From Clostridium transplantifaecale (GTDB lineage Bacteria; Bacillota; Clostridia; Lachnospirales; Lachnospiraceae), in contig NZ_UYZY01000001.1 of assembly GCF_900626075.1 (NCBI RefSeq), positions 1,054,001 through 1,118,000 of the forward strand: 64,000 nucleotides of DNA, written 5' to 3'. Positions within the stretch are counted from its first letter, which is position 1, and every line of letters begins with the position of its first letter. A program made the position numbers and the translations under genes. This document shows, piece by piece, positions 14,654-23,451 of the stretch. The notes under the pieces were generated by a model. It did not search any database and had not been told where the DNA came from. It worked only from the letters and a program-made list of their open reading frames with translations.

Positions 14654-16582
14654 TTATTTTGACGGCTCCATTTTCCGGATTTCCTTTGTCTTAATCTCTT
14701 TCTGGATATCGGAAATAAATGCGTCGAGACTCTTGGAGCCTTCGTCTCCGGCAAAACGGCTTCTCACGGAAACATTGCCCTCTTCCTCTTCTTTCTGGCC
14801 TACTACCAGCATATACGGAACCTTCTGTGTCTGTGCCTCGCGGATTTTATAGCCAATCTTCTCGGAACGTGTATCCATCTCGGCTCTGATTCCCGCCTCA
14901 TTTAACTGTTCCGAAATTTTACCTGCATATTCGGAATACTTGTCGGAGATTGGAAGCACTCTCACCTGTACCGGCGCCAGCCAGGTCGGGAATGCCCCCG
15001 CAAAATGCTCAATCAGAATTCCGATAAACCGCTCTATAGAGCCAAAGGCCACGCGGTGAATCATGATCGGCCTGTGTTTCTCACCGTCCGCTCCAGTATA
15101 TTCCAGTTCGAACCGCTGCGGAAGCTGGAAGTCGAGCTGGATGGTTCCGCACTGCCATGTTCTTCCGATGGAGTCCTCCAGGTGGAAGTCGATTTTCGGT
15201 CCGTAAAACGCTCCGTCTCCCTCATTTACCACATAGTCGAGTCCCAGTTCATCGAGAGCGGAACGAAGTCCTTCCGTCGCCATCTCCCAGTCTTCATCAC
15301 TTCCCATGCTGTCCTCCGGTCTGGTGGAAAGCTCTACGTGGTATTTAAAGCCGAACAGGGAATAAACTTCATTAATTAAATGAGCAACCCCTTTAATCTC
15401 ATCCTTAATCTGATCCGGTGTCATGAAAATATGGGCGTCGTCCTGTGTAAAGCAGCGTACGCGCATCAGGCCGTGAAGCTGGCCCGATTTCTCGTGGCGG
15501 TGTACCAGGCCCAGCTCTCCCATGCGGAGAGGAAGATCACGGTAGGAGCGTGGCTCGGAGGCATAGGCGAGAACTCCGCCCGGACAGTTCATTGGTTTAA
15601 TGGCGTAATCTTCTTCGTCAATTACCGTTGTATACATATTATCTTTATAGTGATCCCAGTGGCCCGAAGTCTCCCATAGTTTCCTGTTTAAGATGACCGG
15701 AGTGGAAATCTCCACATAACCTGCTTTTTTATGAATTTCTCTCCAATATTCAAGCAGGGTATTCTTAAGCTCCATTCCTTTTGGAAGGAAGAACGGGAAT
15801 CCGGGGCCTGCATCATGCATCATGAAAAGACCGAGTTCTCTGCCAAGCTTTCTGTGATCTCTCTTTTTAGCCTCCTCCATCATTGTGATGTAGCCTTCCA
15901 GATCTTCCTTGGATGCAAATGCCGTCGCGTAAATACGTGTCAGCATCTTATTTTTCTCACTGCCTCTCCAGTAGGCTCCCGCCAGGTTCATCAGCTTAAA
16001 TGCCTTACCGACTCCCTTTGTATTCATCAGATGAGGACCCGCACAGAGATCCGTAAATTCTCCCTGACGGTAAAAGCTAATCTCGGATCCTTCCGGCAGA
16101 TCCTCGATAAGTTCCACTTTGTATGGCTCCGCTTTTTCCTTCATGAGGGCAATTGCTTCCTCCCGGGGAAGTGTGAACCGGTTAAGTTCCAGGCCTTCCT
16201 TCACAATTTTTTTCATCTCCGCCTCAATCTTCGGCAAATCCTCCGCTGTCAGAGGAACAGCCGGATCCACATCATAGTAGAAGCCGTCGGCAATAGACGG
16301 TCCGATTGCCAGCTTTGTTTCGGGGTACAGCCTTTTTACCGCCTGTGCCATTACATGGCTGGCCGTGTGGCGGAGCGCCGCCAGGCCGTTCTCATCCCTG
16401 GCCGTCAGAATACTCAGAGAACAGTCCCTGTCAACCACCGTGCGCAAATCCACAACCTCTCCGTCCACTTCCCCGGCACAGGCCATCCTGGCCAGGCCTT
16501 CGCTGATATCCTTTGCAATGTCAATCACTGCCATCGCACATTCATACTCTTTCACAGAGCCGTCTTTTAATCTGATTTTCAT
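14654..16582 (-). CDS. thrS: Threonyl-tRNA synthetase
   Basis: A 642-residue class II synthetase that charges tRNA-Thr. Domains in order: TGS (1-62), second additional domain with the editing-site HTASHVMAQAVKRL, the catalytic core with motif 1 near PFFLPKGMELKN, NCPGG (zinc-binding Cys), RMGELGLVHRHEKSG (motif 2) and HRVAFGSIERFIGILIEH (motif 3), and an anticodon-binding domain (VRVLPISDKYSEYAGKI). The length is typical. It is preceded by a T-box leader with a terminator, so expression should rise when tRNA-Thr is uncharged. Confidence 0.98.
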   Translation of the reverse strand: MKIRLKDGSVKEYECAMAVIDIAKDISEGLARMACAGEVDGEVVDLRTVVDRDCSLSILTARDENGLAALRHTASHVMAQAVKRLYPETKLAIGPSIADGFYYDVDPAVPLTAEDLPKIEAEMKKIVKEGLELNRFTLPREEAIALMKEKAEPYKVELIEDLPEGSEISFYRQGEFTDLCAGPHLMNTKGVGKAFKLMNLAGAYWRGSEKNKMLTRIYATAFASKEDLEGYITMMEEAKKRDHRKLGRELGLFMMHDAGPGFPFFLPKGMELKNTLLEYWREIHKKAGYVEISTPVILNRKLWETSGHWDHYKDNMYTTVIDEEDYAIKPMNCPGGVLAYASEPRSYRDLPLRMGELGLVHRHEKSGQLHGLMRVRCFTQDDAHIFMTPDQIKDEIKGVAHLINEVYSLFGFKYHVELSTRPEDSMGSDEDWEMATEGLRSALDELGLDYVVNEGDGAFYGPKIDFHLEDSIGRTWQCGTIQLDFQLPQRFELEYTGADGEKHRPIMIHRVAFGSIERFIGILIEHFAGAFPTWLAPVQVRVLPISDKYSEYAGKISEQLNEAGIRAEMDTRSEKIGYKIREAQTQKVPYMLVVGQKEEEEGNVSVRSRFAGDEGSKSLDAFISDIQKEIKTKEIRKMEPSK

Positions 16583-16610
16583 ATTTATTTCTCCTCTCTT
16601 AATTTACACT

Positions 16611-16852
16611 GTCTCTTCGCGCCGAGCGCGGCCGCATAGCAGCATATTACATCTTCGCGCGAGTGCGCATCCTGCCCGGAGGGCTTTTTTCGTATCATAG
16701 ATCCTATGATTCATAAAGAGTCCGCCTTACCGGACTCTCGCGCCGAGTGCGGCCGCATAGCGGCATATTACATTTTCGCGCGAGTGCGCATCCTGCCCGG
16801 AGGGTTTTTTTTCGTATCATAGACCCTATGATACAAAAAAAGTCCCCTGACA
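16611..16852. repeat. Tandem 121-bp module between the thrS T-box and thrS
   Basis: Two units (16611-16731 and 16732-16852) with a period of 121 bases and high identity. Each has a GC-rich core of about 74 bases (16618-16691 and 16739-16812: CGCGCCGAG, GCGGCCGCATAGC, GCATATTACAT, CGCGCGAGTGCGCATCCTGC, CCGGAGGG) plus an ATCATAG/CTATGAT hairpin. A third core lies in the pheS leader at 40623-40697. Read on the + strand, each core ends in GCCCGGAGGG followed by T6-T8, which resembles a short terminator facing away from thrS. Confidence 0.85.
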
Positions 16853-17092
16853 CACACCTCTGTGTATCAAGGGACGAATTTATCGCGGTTCCACCCTGAT
16901 TGACCGGACTATGGTTCTGCCCGGACCTCTCAATTATGATGATAACGGAATCACCGTTCCCGATTAAGGGACACTCGAAGCTGGTTTTGGGACACTCGCT
17001 CTGTAAGGCACTTCCACCGTGTATGCCTCTCTCTGGACAGCTCTCCTGTCTTACTGGTCTTCTCAACGTGTTAACAATATGGTTGATTTACG
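16838..17092 (-). ncRNA. T-box riboswitch of thrS
   Basis: The T-box core GGGTGGAACCGCG is read on the minus strand near 16883-16896. Upstream lies a stem I-like AGAGAGAGGC with GGTGGAAGTGCC. Downstream GTCCCTTGATACAC and GTGTGTGTCAGGGGAC form a terminator followed by seven T residues (about 16838-16877). Uncharged tRNA-Thr would favour the antiterminator. I could not fix the specifier triplet with certainty. Confidence 0.92.
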
Positions 17093-17096
17093 TTTG

Positions 17097-17124
17097 ATTA
17101 TAGCACCCGCGGACGATTTGTCAA
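17097..17124 (-). promoter_or_regulatory. Promoter of the thrS leader
   Basis: TTGACA (17119-17124) and TATAAT (17097-17102), 16-base spacer, minus strand; transcription would begin just before the T-box stem I. Confidence 0.9.
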
Positions 17125-17128
17125 GACT

Positions 17129-17647
17129 CTACCGGATCTCTTTCATCATGATATCCCTGAGCCGGCCTCCGTATTTTTCTTTTCTGCAGACCGCCTTATA
17201 ACCCTGCCCGAGCATATTGCCGCGGCTATAACGGTTGTCGGGATGGACCGTGCACATGATATACCGGTATCCGTCCAGGAGCAGTTCTTTTTCGGCCGCC
17301 TCCATCAGCATTGCCTGCAGATGCCTGCCACGGTATTCCGGCAGAATGGCAACGGAATCCACATGGGCCGTTTTCAAAAGCTGTTCATCCGAAAAGCCAG
17401 CATCATAGCCAAGACTTTCTTTTTCAAGCCCCGGCGTCAGGATGTCCATAATTCCCGCCGTCCTGCCGCTTTCCGGGTCGATCGCCCTGAGAACAAACCC
17501 GCGTCCCGATGTCAGAACCTCCCGTATGAACCGGGCATCATCGGGCACAAACCACTCACGGTGCTCCATCGCTTCCCATACTGTACGGATCAGTTCCGCT
17601 ATTTCCTCCGCATGAACGGCCTCCGCCTTCTCAATTCTGAATTCCAC
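17129..17647 (-). CDS. GNAT-family N-acetyltransferase
   Basis: A 172-residue GNAT enzyme, using acetyl-CoA on an unknown substrate. The acetyl-CoA loop is visible as VAILPEYRGRHLQAMLMEAAE (motif A with R/Q-x-x-G-x-G/A pattern), followed by MCTVHPDNRYSRGNMLGQGY typical of motif B. Its start overlaps the end of the MATE exporter gene by 17 bases, so both are probably translated from one message. The co-transcription with an exporter suggests a detoxification role, but the substrate cannot be told. Confidence 0.88.
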   Translation of the reverse strand: MEFRIEKAEAVHAEEIAELIRTVWEAMEHREWFVPDDARFIREVLTSGRGFVLRAIDPESGRTAGIMDILTPGLEKESLGYDAGFSDEQLLKTAHVDSVAILPEYRGRHLQAMLMEAAEKELLLDGYRYIMCTVHPDNRYSRGNMLGQGYKAVCRKEKYGGRLRDIMMKEIR

Positions 17648-19028
17648 TGCTGTTTCCCCTTTCTTTCACCCGCTGCATCCTCGTAAGCTCCGGCCAGATA
17701 GTCAGAAGCATAGTTCCAAAGCAGGCAATTCCACCGATAAAATTAGAAATTGGCTCCGCCGCAAAAACTCCTGACGTTCCCATATGAAAAACGCCCGGCA
17801 GCATGATGGTGAGCGGCACCACAATAATCACTTTCCGGAAAATAGAGAAGAAAATTGCATTTTTCGATTTTCCAAGCCCTACAAAAATAGCCTGCCCCGA
17901 AAACTGGAGCGACATCATAAAAAAACCAAAAAAGTAAAGCCGCAGGGCCGGAATGCCCGCTTCTATCAATGCCCTGTCCTTGTTAAATATACGTATAAAC
18001 AGCTCCGGGAATCCATGGATCAGGCTCCAGATTCCAACCGTATAAATGATAGCCGCCACCGATGTGAATATAATTGCTTTCTTAACCCTCCCATACTCCC
18101 CGGCGCCGTAGTTAAAACCGAGGACCGGCTGTGCACTCTGGGTGATTCCCGAGACAGGAAGCGATGCCACCTCACGCACGGAATTGATGACGGTCATGAC
18201 TCCGACGTAGAGGTCACCGCCGTAGGCCTGCAGCGTCGCATTGCACATAATCTGAACCGTACAGTTCGTAATGGCCATAGTAAATCCGGAAAGTCCCAGT
18301 CCTACAATCGACTTGACTCTTCTCAACTCCAGCTTAAGGCAGGAACGCCTGAGCTTCAGGATCGTCTTCTCTCCCGTCAGGAACCTGACAATCCAGATCG
18401 CCGACAAAAACTGCGAGATGATCGTGGCAAATGCGGCCCCTCTCACTCCCATGTGGAAGACAAAAATAAAGATGGGATCTAAAATAATGTTGGACACCGC
18501 CCCCAGAAGAACCGTCATCATTCCAATCTTTCCAAATCCCTGTGAATTGATGAAACTGTTCATTCCAAGTCCGACCATTACGAAAAGGCTTCCGAGCAGA
18601 TAAATTGTAATGTAGGCATCCGCAAAGGGCCAGGTGGAATCGCTGGCTCCAAACAGATAGAGCATGGGACGCCTGAATATCAGCCCCAGAACAGTCAAAA
18701 GAATCCCCGATATCACCATCATGGTAAATGAATTTCCCATGATTTTTTCCGCCTCTTCGAGCCTTCCCCTGCCCCTTTCGATGGAACAGAGCGGCGCCCC
18801 GCCCATTCCGAACAGGTTGGCAAACGCAATCACCATCGTAATAATCGGCAGGGAAAGGCCAATTCCGGTCAGGGACAGCGTCGAATTCTCCGGTATCCGT
18901 CCTATATAAATTCTGTCTACAATATTGTAGAGTACATTGATAAGCTGTGCCAGCGTCATAGGCACGGCCAGGCTCATAATATTCCCTACCACACTCCCCT
19001 TTGAAAAGTCGTTCTTATCCGTATTCAT
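17631..19028 (-). CDS. MATE-family multidrug exporter
   Basis: A 465-residue twelve-helix MATE transporter that exports cations or drugs in exchange for sodium or protons. Family marks are VPMTLAQLINVLYNIVDRIYIGR near the start and TGIGLSLPIITMVIAFANLFG. ATG 19028 is chosen because GGAGG lies six bases upstream and the MNTDKNDFSKGSVVGNI start is standard; the frame is open to 19121 but those residues are basic and unlike the family. A long palindrome covers the promoter region upstream. The acetyltransferase gene follows with overlap. Confidence 0.93.
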   Translation of the reverse strand: MNTDKNDFSKGSVVGNIMSLAVPMTLAQLINVLYNIVDRIYIGRIPENSTLSLTGIGLSLPIITMVIAFANLFGMGGAPLCSIERGRGRLEEAEKIMGNSFTMMVISGILLTVLGLIFRRPMLYLFGASDSTWPFADAYITIYLLGSLFVMVGLGMNSFINSQGFGKIGMMTVLLGAVSNIILDPIFIFVFHMGVRGAAFATIISQFLSAIWIVRFLTGEKTILKLRRSCLKLELRRVKSIVGLGLSGFTMAITNCTVQIMCNATLQAYGGDLYVGVMTVINSVREVASLPVSGITQSAQPVLGFNYGAGEYGRVKKAIIFTSVAAIIYTVGIWSLIHGFPELFIRIFNKDRALIEAGIPALRLYFFGFFMMSLQFSGQAIFVGLGKSKNAIFFSIFRKVIIVVPLTIMLPGVFHMGTSGVFAAEPISNFIGGIACFGTMLLTIWPELTRMQRVKERGNSSGIQN

Positions 19029-19111
19029 CTTCCGCCTCCAGAAACGCTGCTGTCTCCATCGGCACCGGCAGCCTGAACGTTCATCGTACAGACCGACGCT
19101 ATCCATAAAGC

Positions 19112-19151
19112 AGCGCGCCATAATAACTGTATTTTGTCATTATAGCGCGCT
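19112..19151. promoter_or_regulatory. Long palindrome over the MATE promoter
   Basis: AGCGCGCCATAATAAC and the reverse complement of GTCATTATAGCGCGCT match at 14 of 16 bases around an eight-base centre. The right arm contains the -10 hexamer TATAAT (19139-19144, minus strand), with TTGCCA at 19163-19168 as -35 (18-base spacer). The position fits an operator for a dimeric repressor, or a hairpin at the 5' end of the message. Confidence 0.75.
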
Positions 19152-19209
19152 TTTTTATCGGTTGGCAATGAAAATTTCACAGAGTATGATATCCACGCAG
19201 TAAAACTAT

Positions 19210-20487
19210 TTACCGGAACAGAGCCGTAACATTAGCGACCTCCGCCGCTGCCGCCGTCCGTGTCAGGGAGCTGAAGTCATAGAAACAATAGCCGCTCACC
19301 TGGCCGGTTCCTCTTCCTTCCAACACCTGGCGTCTCATAATATCATTATATCTGAGCCATTCCGGAACTTCATTTCCATCCTTCGCATCGGTTCCCGTCT
19401 TATAGAGGGCCAGCCCCGCATAAAGGGTCACATTACCCTTCTTTTTAAGTTCAATCCAGTCTTTCAGGCAGTTGGAGTATGCATACGGAGCCGTCTGACC
19501 TCCCGACTTCGCCTCAAATCCCCAATATATCTGAGGCATAATGTAATCAATGTACCCCGGCTGCGTCATCCATGCATCAATGTCTGAGAACAGTCTCGTA
19601 TCGGAACGCAGGTTCTTTAAATACCCCTCAGGGCTGATACCGAATACTACGCCTGGTTTAATCGATTTTATTGTACTGTAAATGCCTTTCACAAGCTGGT
19701 TTACGTTGTCACGCCTCCAGTCTGCGATATTCTTACTGCTGCCGGAAGCCAGGTATTCCGGTTTGTCAAACCACAGCTCAGCGCTGCCGTCGTTGACGCC
19801 CGGATAGAAATAATCATCAAAATGGATTCCGTCCACGTCGTAGCCCTCAACGATCTCCCTCACACCGTCAATCACTATCTGACGCACTTGCGGCACCGCC
19901 GGATTGTAATAATACTCTCCCTGGTGCAGGAGAACCCATCTGTCGTTGGCCGGATCCCCGTCGTTCGCCCAGGCGACGGCCAGGTTGCTGCTGCTGAGAT
20001 CGCTGTAGCGGTTCAGATATCCCGTTATACGGTACGGATTGACCCAGGCATGGATTTTCAGGCCTCTCTGATGAGCCGACTGGACCACATAAGCAAGCGG
20101 GTCATATCCCGGATCCTTTCCCTGCTGTCCCGAAGCAAACTTAGACCATGGAAAATATTTAGACGGATACATGGCGTCACCGTCCGGCCTCACCTGGACA
20201 AAGACTGCGTTCATTCCGTTTTGGACGCTTATATCCATCGTAGAATCCACCGCATTCTTAAATCCGCTGTAATCCTTCGGCCACTTATTCCAGTCCAGAT
20301 AAGAAATCCAGACGCCTCTCAGTTCGCCCGACTGGACGGCAGGCCCGCTGTCACCGGCCGGCCCGGCCAGGGATGTCATGGCTCCCATTACCGCAAACAC
20401 CGCCGCGAGCAGCAGAGAAGCCAGCCTCTTTGCAGGCATCCGGCTGCGAATATTTTTTAAATCACTCCATTTTTCCTTTACTTCCAT
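19210..20487 (-). CDS. Secreted GHL10/DUF187-family glycoside hydrolase-like protein
   Basis: A protein of about 425 residues with a TIM-barrel fold of the glycosyl-hydrolase-like 10 (YngK) type. A membrane or signal segment lies near residues 20-42 (LASLLLAAVFAVMGAM). The mature part begins with ELRGVWISYLDWNKWP and has NGMNAVFVQVRPDGDAMYPS, KIHAWVNPYRITG, YDVDGIHFDDYFYPG (probable acidic catalytic residues in HFDDYF) and FGISPEGYLKNL. ATG 20487 is preferred to the open frame starting at 20580 because the added residues are charged and unlike the family; the ribosome site there (GGAAGG) is moderate. Role in wall or glycan turnover is inferred from relatives. Confidence 0.88.
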   Translation of the reverse strand: MEVKEKWSDLKNIRSRMPAKRLASLLLAAVFAVMGAMTSLAGPAGDSGPAVQSGELRGVWISYLDWNKWPKDYSGFKNAVDSTMDISVQNGMNAVFVQVRPDGDAMYPSKYFPWSKFASGQQGKDPGYDPLAYVVQSAHQRGLKIHAWVNPYRITGYLNRYSDLSSSNLAVAWANDGDPANDRWVLLHQGEYYYNPAVPQVRQIVIDGVREIVEGYDVDGIHFDDYFYPGVNDGSAELWFDKPEYLASGSSKNIADWRRDNVNQLVKGIYSTIKSIKPGVVFGISPEGYLKNLRSDTRLFSDIDAWMTQPGYIDYIMPQIYWGFEAKSGGQTAPYAYSNCLKDWIELKKKGNVTLYAGLALYKTGTDAKDGNEVPEWLRYNDIMRRQVLEGRGTGQVSGYCFYDFSSLTRTAAAAEVANVTALFR

Positions 20488-20649
20488 TGTCTTTCCGCCT
20501 TCCTGTCTGTGTTTATCCGCCTGCGGGCCGTTTTTCCTTTTCTGCCAGGCCTTGCAGGTTCTAATGATTTCTTCCAGCACAGCTATATTTTACCAGAAAA
20601 TCCGTCGGGGATTCTTACTTTTTCCTTTCTGTTTTGTAAAATGTAGCGC

Positions 20650-20678
20650 TGGACATCCAATCCCCTGTGTGCTAGACT
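20650..20678 (+). promoter_or_regulatory. Promoter of the coiled-coil protein gene
   Basis: TGGACA (20650-20655) and TAGACT (20673-20678) with 17 bases between; the ATG follows 59 bases later with AAAGGAGG before it. Confidence 0.7.
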
Positions 20679-20736
20679 GGATGACAGAAGAATACATGTA
20701 CATGGAGAGGCTTCACTTCGCAAAGGAGGTTTTCAA

Positions 20737-21078
20737 ATGAGTTTAACGAAAGAAGATATCCAGGCCATTGCGGGATTAATTGCCCCATTGGAAACACGGA
20801 TGGAAGCCGGTTTCAACAGAATGAATGAAAGGCTTGAAGTTCTTGATACCAGAGTGGAAGACCTGGATCACAGAATGGAAAACGTTGAGCGCCGGATGGA
20901 GAGTGTCGAATCTAGACTCGACAAACTGGAAAGTGATACGGCTTCTTTAAAAGCCGGGCAGTTATCACTCAGGAAAGACATCAAAATCCTCGATCAGAAA
21001 GTCCAGAGCGCTTACGAGCTGTCTCTTGAGGCCTGGGGGAAGAGCACAGAGAACCGGATGCTGATTCAGGAAATATAG
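20737..21078 (+). CDS. Small coiled-coil protein, function unknown
   Basis: A 113-residue acidic protein that is almost all coiled coil: hydrophobic residues at heptad spacing run from about residue 20 to 95 (LEVLDTRVEDLDHRMENVE, RRMESVESRLDKLESD). There is no signal peptide or membrane helix. Such short proteins are common in Lachnospiraceae, but I know no assigned role. A good AAAGGAGG lies nine bases before the ATG and a promoter is visible upstream. It looks monocistronic. Confidence 0.8.
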   Translation: MSLTKEDIQAIAGLIAPLETRMEAGFNRMNERLEVLDTRVEDLDHRMENVERRMESVESRLDKLESDTASLKAGQLSLRKDIKILDQKVQSAYELSLEAWGKSTENRMLIQEI

Positions 21079-21133
21079 GCCGCTGCTATCCGTCTGTGCA
21101 GCATAGAGTACCACACGTTTCTTTCCCTCCATC

Positions 21134-21211
21134 CATCTGCCGCATCTACCATACATGATTCCGTGTAGTTATCATCTGCCGCATCTACCATACATGATTC
21201 CGTGTAGTTAT
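21134..21211 (+). repeat. 39-bp tandem duplication before a structured RNA
   Basis: Two perfect copies (21134-21172 and 21173-21211) beginning CATCTGCCGCATCTACC and ending GTGTAGTTAT, directly upstream of the RNA at 21212. If the unit carries the promoter, the RNA has two start regions. Confidence 0.9.
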
Positions 21212-21473
21212 TGGGCTTCGGCTTGTATAGCAGTCTACCCTCATGTATGGCCTCTTATACGATTTCTGTTCGTCAGACCAGAGATTTGCCCGCGGGTTAG
21301 TATATTCCCCGCATCCAGCTTCCTTCAAATTTTACCTCACGGTGGACACCCCTGCTTTCGGTTATATCCTTCCCACTACCAGGTGGATTCCGGACTTGCA
21401 CCGGTTAGAAACGCGCGCCGCCGGGCGCACTACCAAAAAATCGCTGAAGTCTCATGACCTCAGCGATTTTTCT
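21212..21473 (+). ncRNA. Probable structured RNA (raiA-motif-like)
   Basis: A non-coding block with many short complementary segments (GGGCTTCGGCTTGTA, CTGTTCGTCAGACCAGAG, GCGGGTTAGTATATTCCCC, GGATTCCGGACTTGCACCGG, GCGCGCCGCCGGGCGCAC) that ends in a clear intrinsic terminator. These phrases match my memory of a highly conserved intergenic RNA of clostridia, the raiA motif; this is recall, not a search. No reading frame of convincing composition covers it. It stands between the coiled-coil gene and the carboxylesterase, transcribed rightward. Confidence 0.6.
21436..21473 (+). terminator. Terminator of the structured RNA
   Basis: AAAAATCGCTGA and TCAGCGATTTTT pair perfectly; T-tail on the + strand. 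It can also serve the minus strand because of the A-run. Confidence 0.88.
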
Positions 21474-21603
21474 ATTTGGGGAGTCTTTTCAGAAGTCAAC
21501 GGTTCTTCCATTGAATCTGAAAGGCCTTTACCTAGTTCTAAAGTTTATGATGACAGCTTAGCAGGTAGCCAGGACTTCAGTTATCTGATTTTAGGCGAAC
21601 GAA

Positions 21604-23451
21604 TTATTTCCACAAATCCTCATTGTTATAGTGGGCATCCAGAGCAGCACTGAACCAACGGCCATTGAGGACGGTCTGAATCAGTTTGGTCTTCTGTTCT
21701 TCGGGAATCGACGAATCTGCATCCATAGAGGCGAGAATCTCATCGTAAGATGTATGCTCGGTGGACATTTCCGCCCAGGCTCCTTCATCATTGGCATCCA
21801 CAATCAGCTGAGTTGTACCATCCTGGCTGATCCATTTGTCCCATGCAGGTAAAGTGCCTCCGTTGGGATTGCCATTCCAAAGGAAGTTTTTGTAATACTC
21901 ATTAAGCATGGAAGATACGGCTTTACAACTAGCTGAACCAAATTGCTCAGGATAATTGCTAGAAGCGTTAGCCAGCACATGGGTCATCAGTGGTGTAGTC
22001 ATACAGTGGTATGCGCCGTAGATGGTGGCTAGCTCCTCACCTACTATGGCGGGGTCGTCGGCCCAGCTGATTTCGCAGGTATAGATTGGAGACTTATAGT
22101 GATTAATCATTCGGCTGGCGGATTCTTCCCCGTTAAAATAGGTGTACATCTGACTACCGTATTTTTCTGCAAAAATATACTGAGCCAACAACTCCTCATC
22201 CGCCATCAGTTCCTGAACGGATACTTTATTGAACGGCGCAGAACCCTTACAGAAAGTGGAAAACTCTCTGTCTCCGTTTACCATTAGGATTGGGACATCA
22301 TTGTAAGCTGTCGTATCAAAGCCTTCTTTTGGAAGAACAACTCCATCAGTGAACAGATGAGGAAATTTACTCATACGAATGCCTGCACCGCCGAAGGCAC
22401 CAGACAGCTCTTCGTCAGAGAGGCTATATAAAAACTCCCGCACATCATCACTGTCAGTCAACAGCCATTCCACAGCGGCGGTCTCATCAGTCTGCTTCTT
22501 ATTCTCTAACGCCAATGGAGCTAACGCGCGAGCCTCAATTCGCTGGCTGTCCTCTACATCCGCTACAGTCATTCCACCGCTGTAGGAAATAGCCTTTTGA
22601 AATTTATCTTTAAACAGAGGCGAAATAAGCATTGCCATAACATCGCGTCCTCCTGCTGAAGAGCCGGCAATAGTAATATTTTTACTGTCCCCACCGAAGC
22701 TTTCGGCATTTTCAGAAACCCAGTCCAGAGCGGCAGCCAGATCTAACAGTGCATAATTGCCGGAATTTTCTTCATTGGTACCATTTTTGAGAGCCGGCAG
22801 TGCATTAAAACCAAGAAGGCCGAGGCGATGATTGACTGAAACTACAATGCAATTGGTTTCTTGGACAAATTGAGTGGCAGGAAATGCGGCACTATTACCT
22901 GTCTGGTTGTTTCCCCCGTGGATATAGAAAAAGATGGGCAGGTCGGTTTCGTCTGTGTCCGGACGGGTAATATCCAGAGTAACAGCGCCCTCCTCGCTCC
23001 CTAAAAGTTCTGTAGTAGTTTCAACGGAACCGTTTCCTGCTTTGTCTTTGTTTGCCTGAACACTGGCCGTTTGGCTCGCAATCAAACTTTTGGTGGCTTC
23101 CCGAATACCATCCCAAGGCTTTACTGGTTGAGGAGCTTTCCAGCGAAGTTCTCCGACAGGTGCCTCAGCATAGGGAACGCCATACCAATGAAGGGAACCT
23201 TCTTTGGCAAAACCCTCTAATTTACCATAACGGGTATTTTGTAAGGAACCCTGTTGGTATGCATAGGATGAGACAGATTCCTGCGTGGTCGCTTGAGTTG
23301 TTGCTTGAGTTGTTGCTTGGGTTGTTGTAGCTGTTGTGGCAGTCGCGCCTGTCTTTGTATCTGCGGAAGAACCGCAGGCTGTCAGAGAGAATGCCAGTGT
23401 GATTGCGGCCAGACTGCTTATTGATTTGTGCATTACGCTTGTTTTTTTCAT
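21604..23451 (-). CDS. Secreted type-B carboxylesterase lipoprotein
   Basis: A 615-residue extracellular alpha/beta hydrolase. The signal peptide ends at the lipobox FSLTAC (Cys26), followed by a Thr/Gln linker of repeated TTQA units (about 38-58) that may span the wall. The catalytic domain has GVPYAEAPVGELRWKAPQP, an oxyanion loop at FYIHGGNN, and the nucleophile elbow GSSAG with Ser265; a late histidine (AYHCMT) could complete the triad. It is divergent from an AraC regulator gene, which may control it. The coding sequence is visibly richer in A+T than the flanking housekeeping genes, hinting at transfer. Substrate unknown. Confidence 0.9.
   Translation of the reverse strand: MKKTSVMHKSISSLAAITLAFSLTACGSSADTKTGATATTATTTQATTQATTQATTQESVSSYAYQQGSLQNTRYGKLEGFAKEGSLHWYGVPYAEAPVGELRWKAPQPVKPWDGIREATKSLIASQTASVQANKDKAGNGSVETTTELLGSEEGAVTLDITRPDTDETDLPIFFYIHGGNNQTGNSAAFPATQFVQETNCIVVSVNHRLGLLGFNALPALKNGTNEENSGNYALLDLAAALDWVSENAESFGGDSKNITIAGSSAGGRDVMAMLISPLFKDKFQKAISYSGGMTVADVEDSQRIEARALAPLALENKKQTDETAAVEWLLTDSDDVREFLYSLSDEELSGAFGGAGIRMSKFPHLFTDGVVLPKEGFDTTAYNDVPILMVNGDREFSTFCKGSAPFNKVSVQELMADEELLAQYIFAEKYGSQMYTYFNGEESASRMINHYKSPIYTCEISWADDPAIVGEELATIYGAYHCMTTPLMTHVLANASSNYPEQFGSASCKAVSSMLNEYYKNFLWNGNPNGGTLPAWDKWISQDGTTQLIVDANDEGAWAEMSTEHTSYDEILASMDADSSIPEEQKTKLIQTVLNGRWFSAALDAHYNNEDLWK

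Noticed and set aside
21212..21473. Group II intron or IS remnant
   Set aside because: No reverse transcriptase, transposase fragment or domain V signature; the terminator and internal pairing favour a stand-alone RNA.
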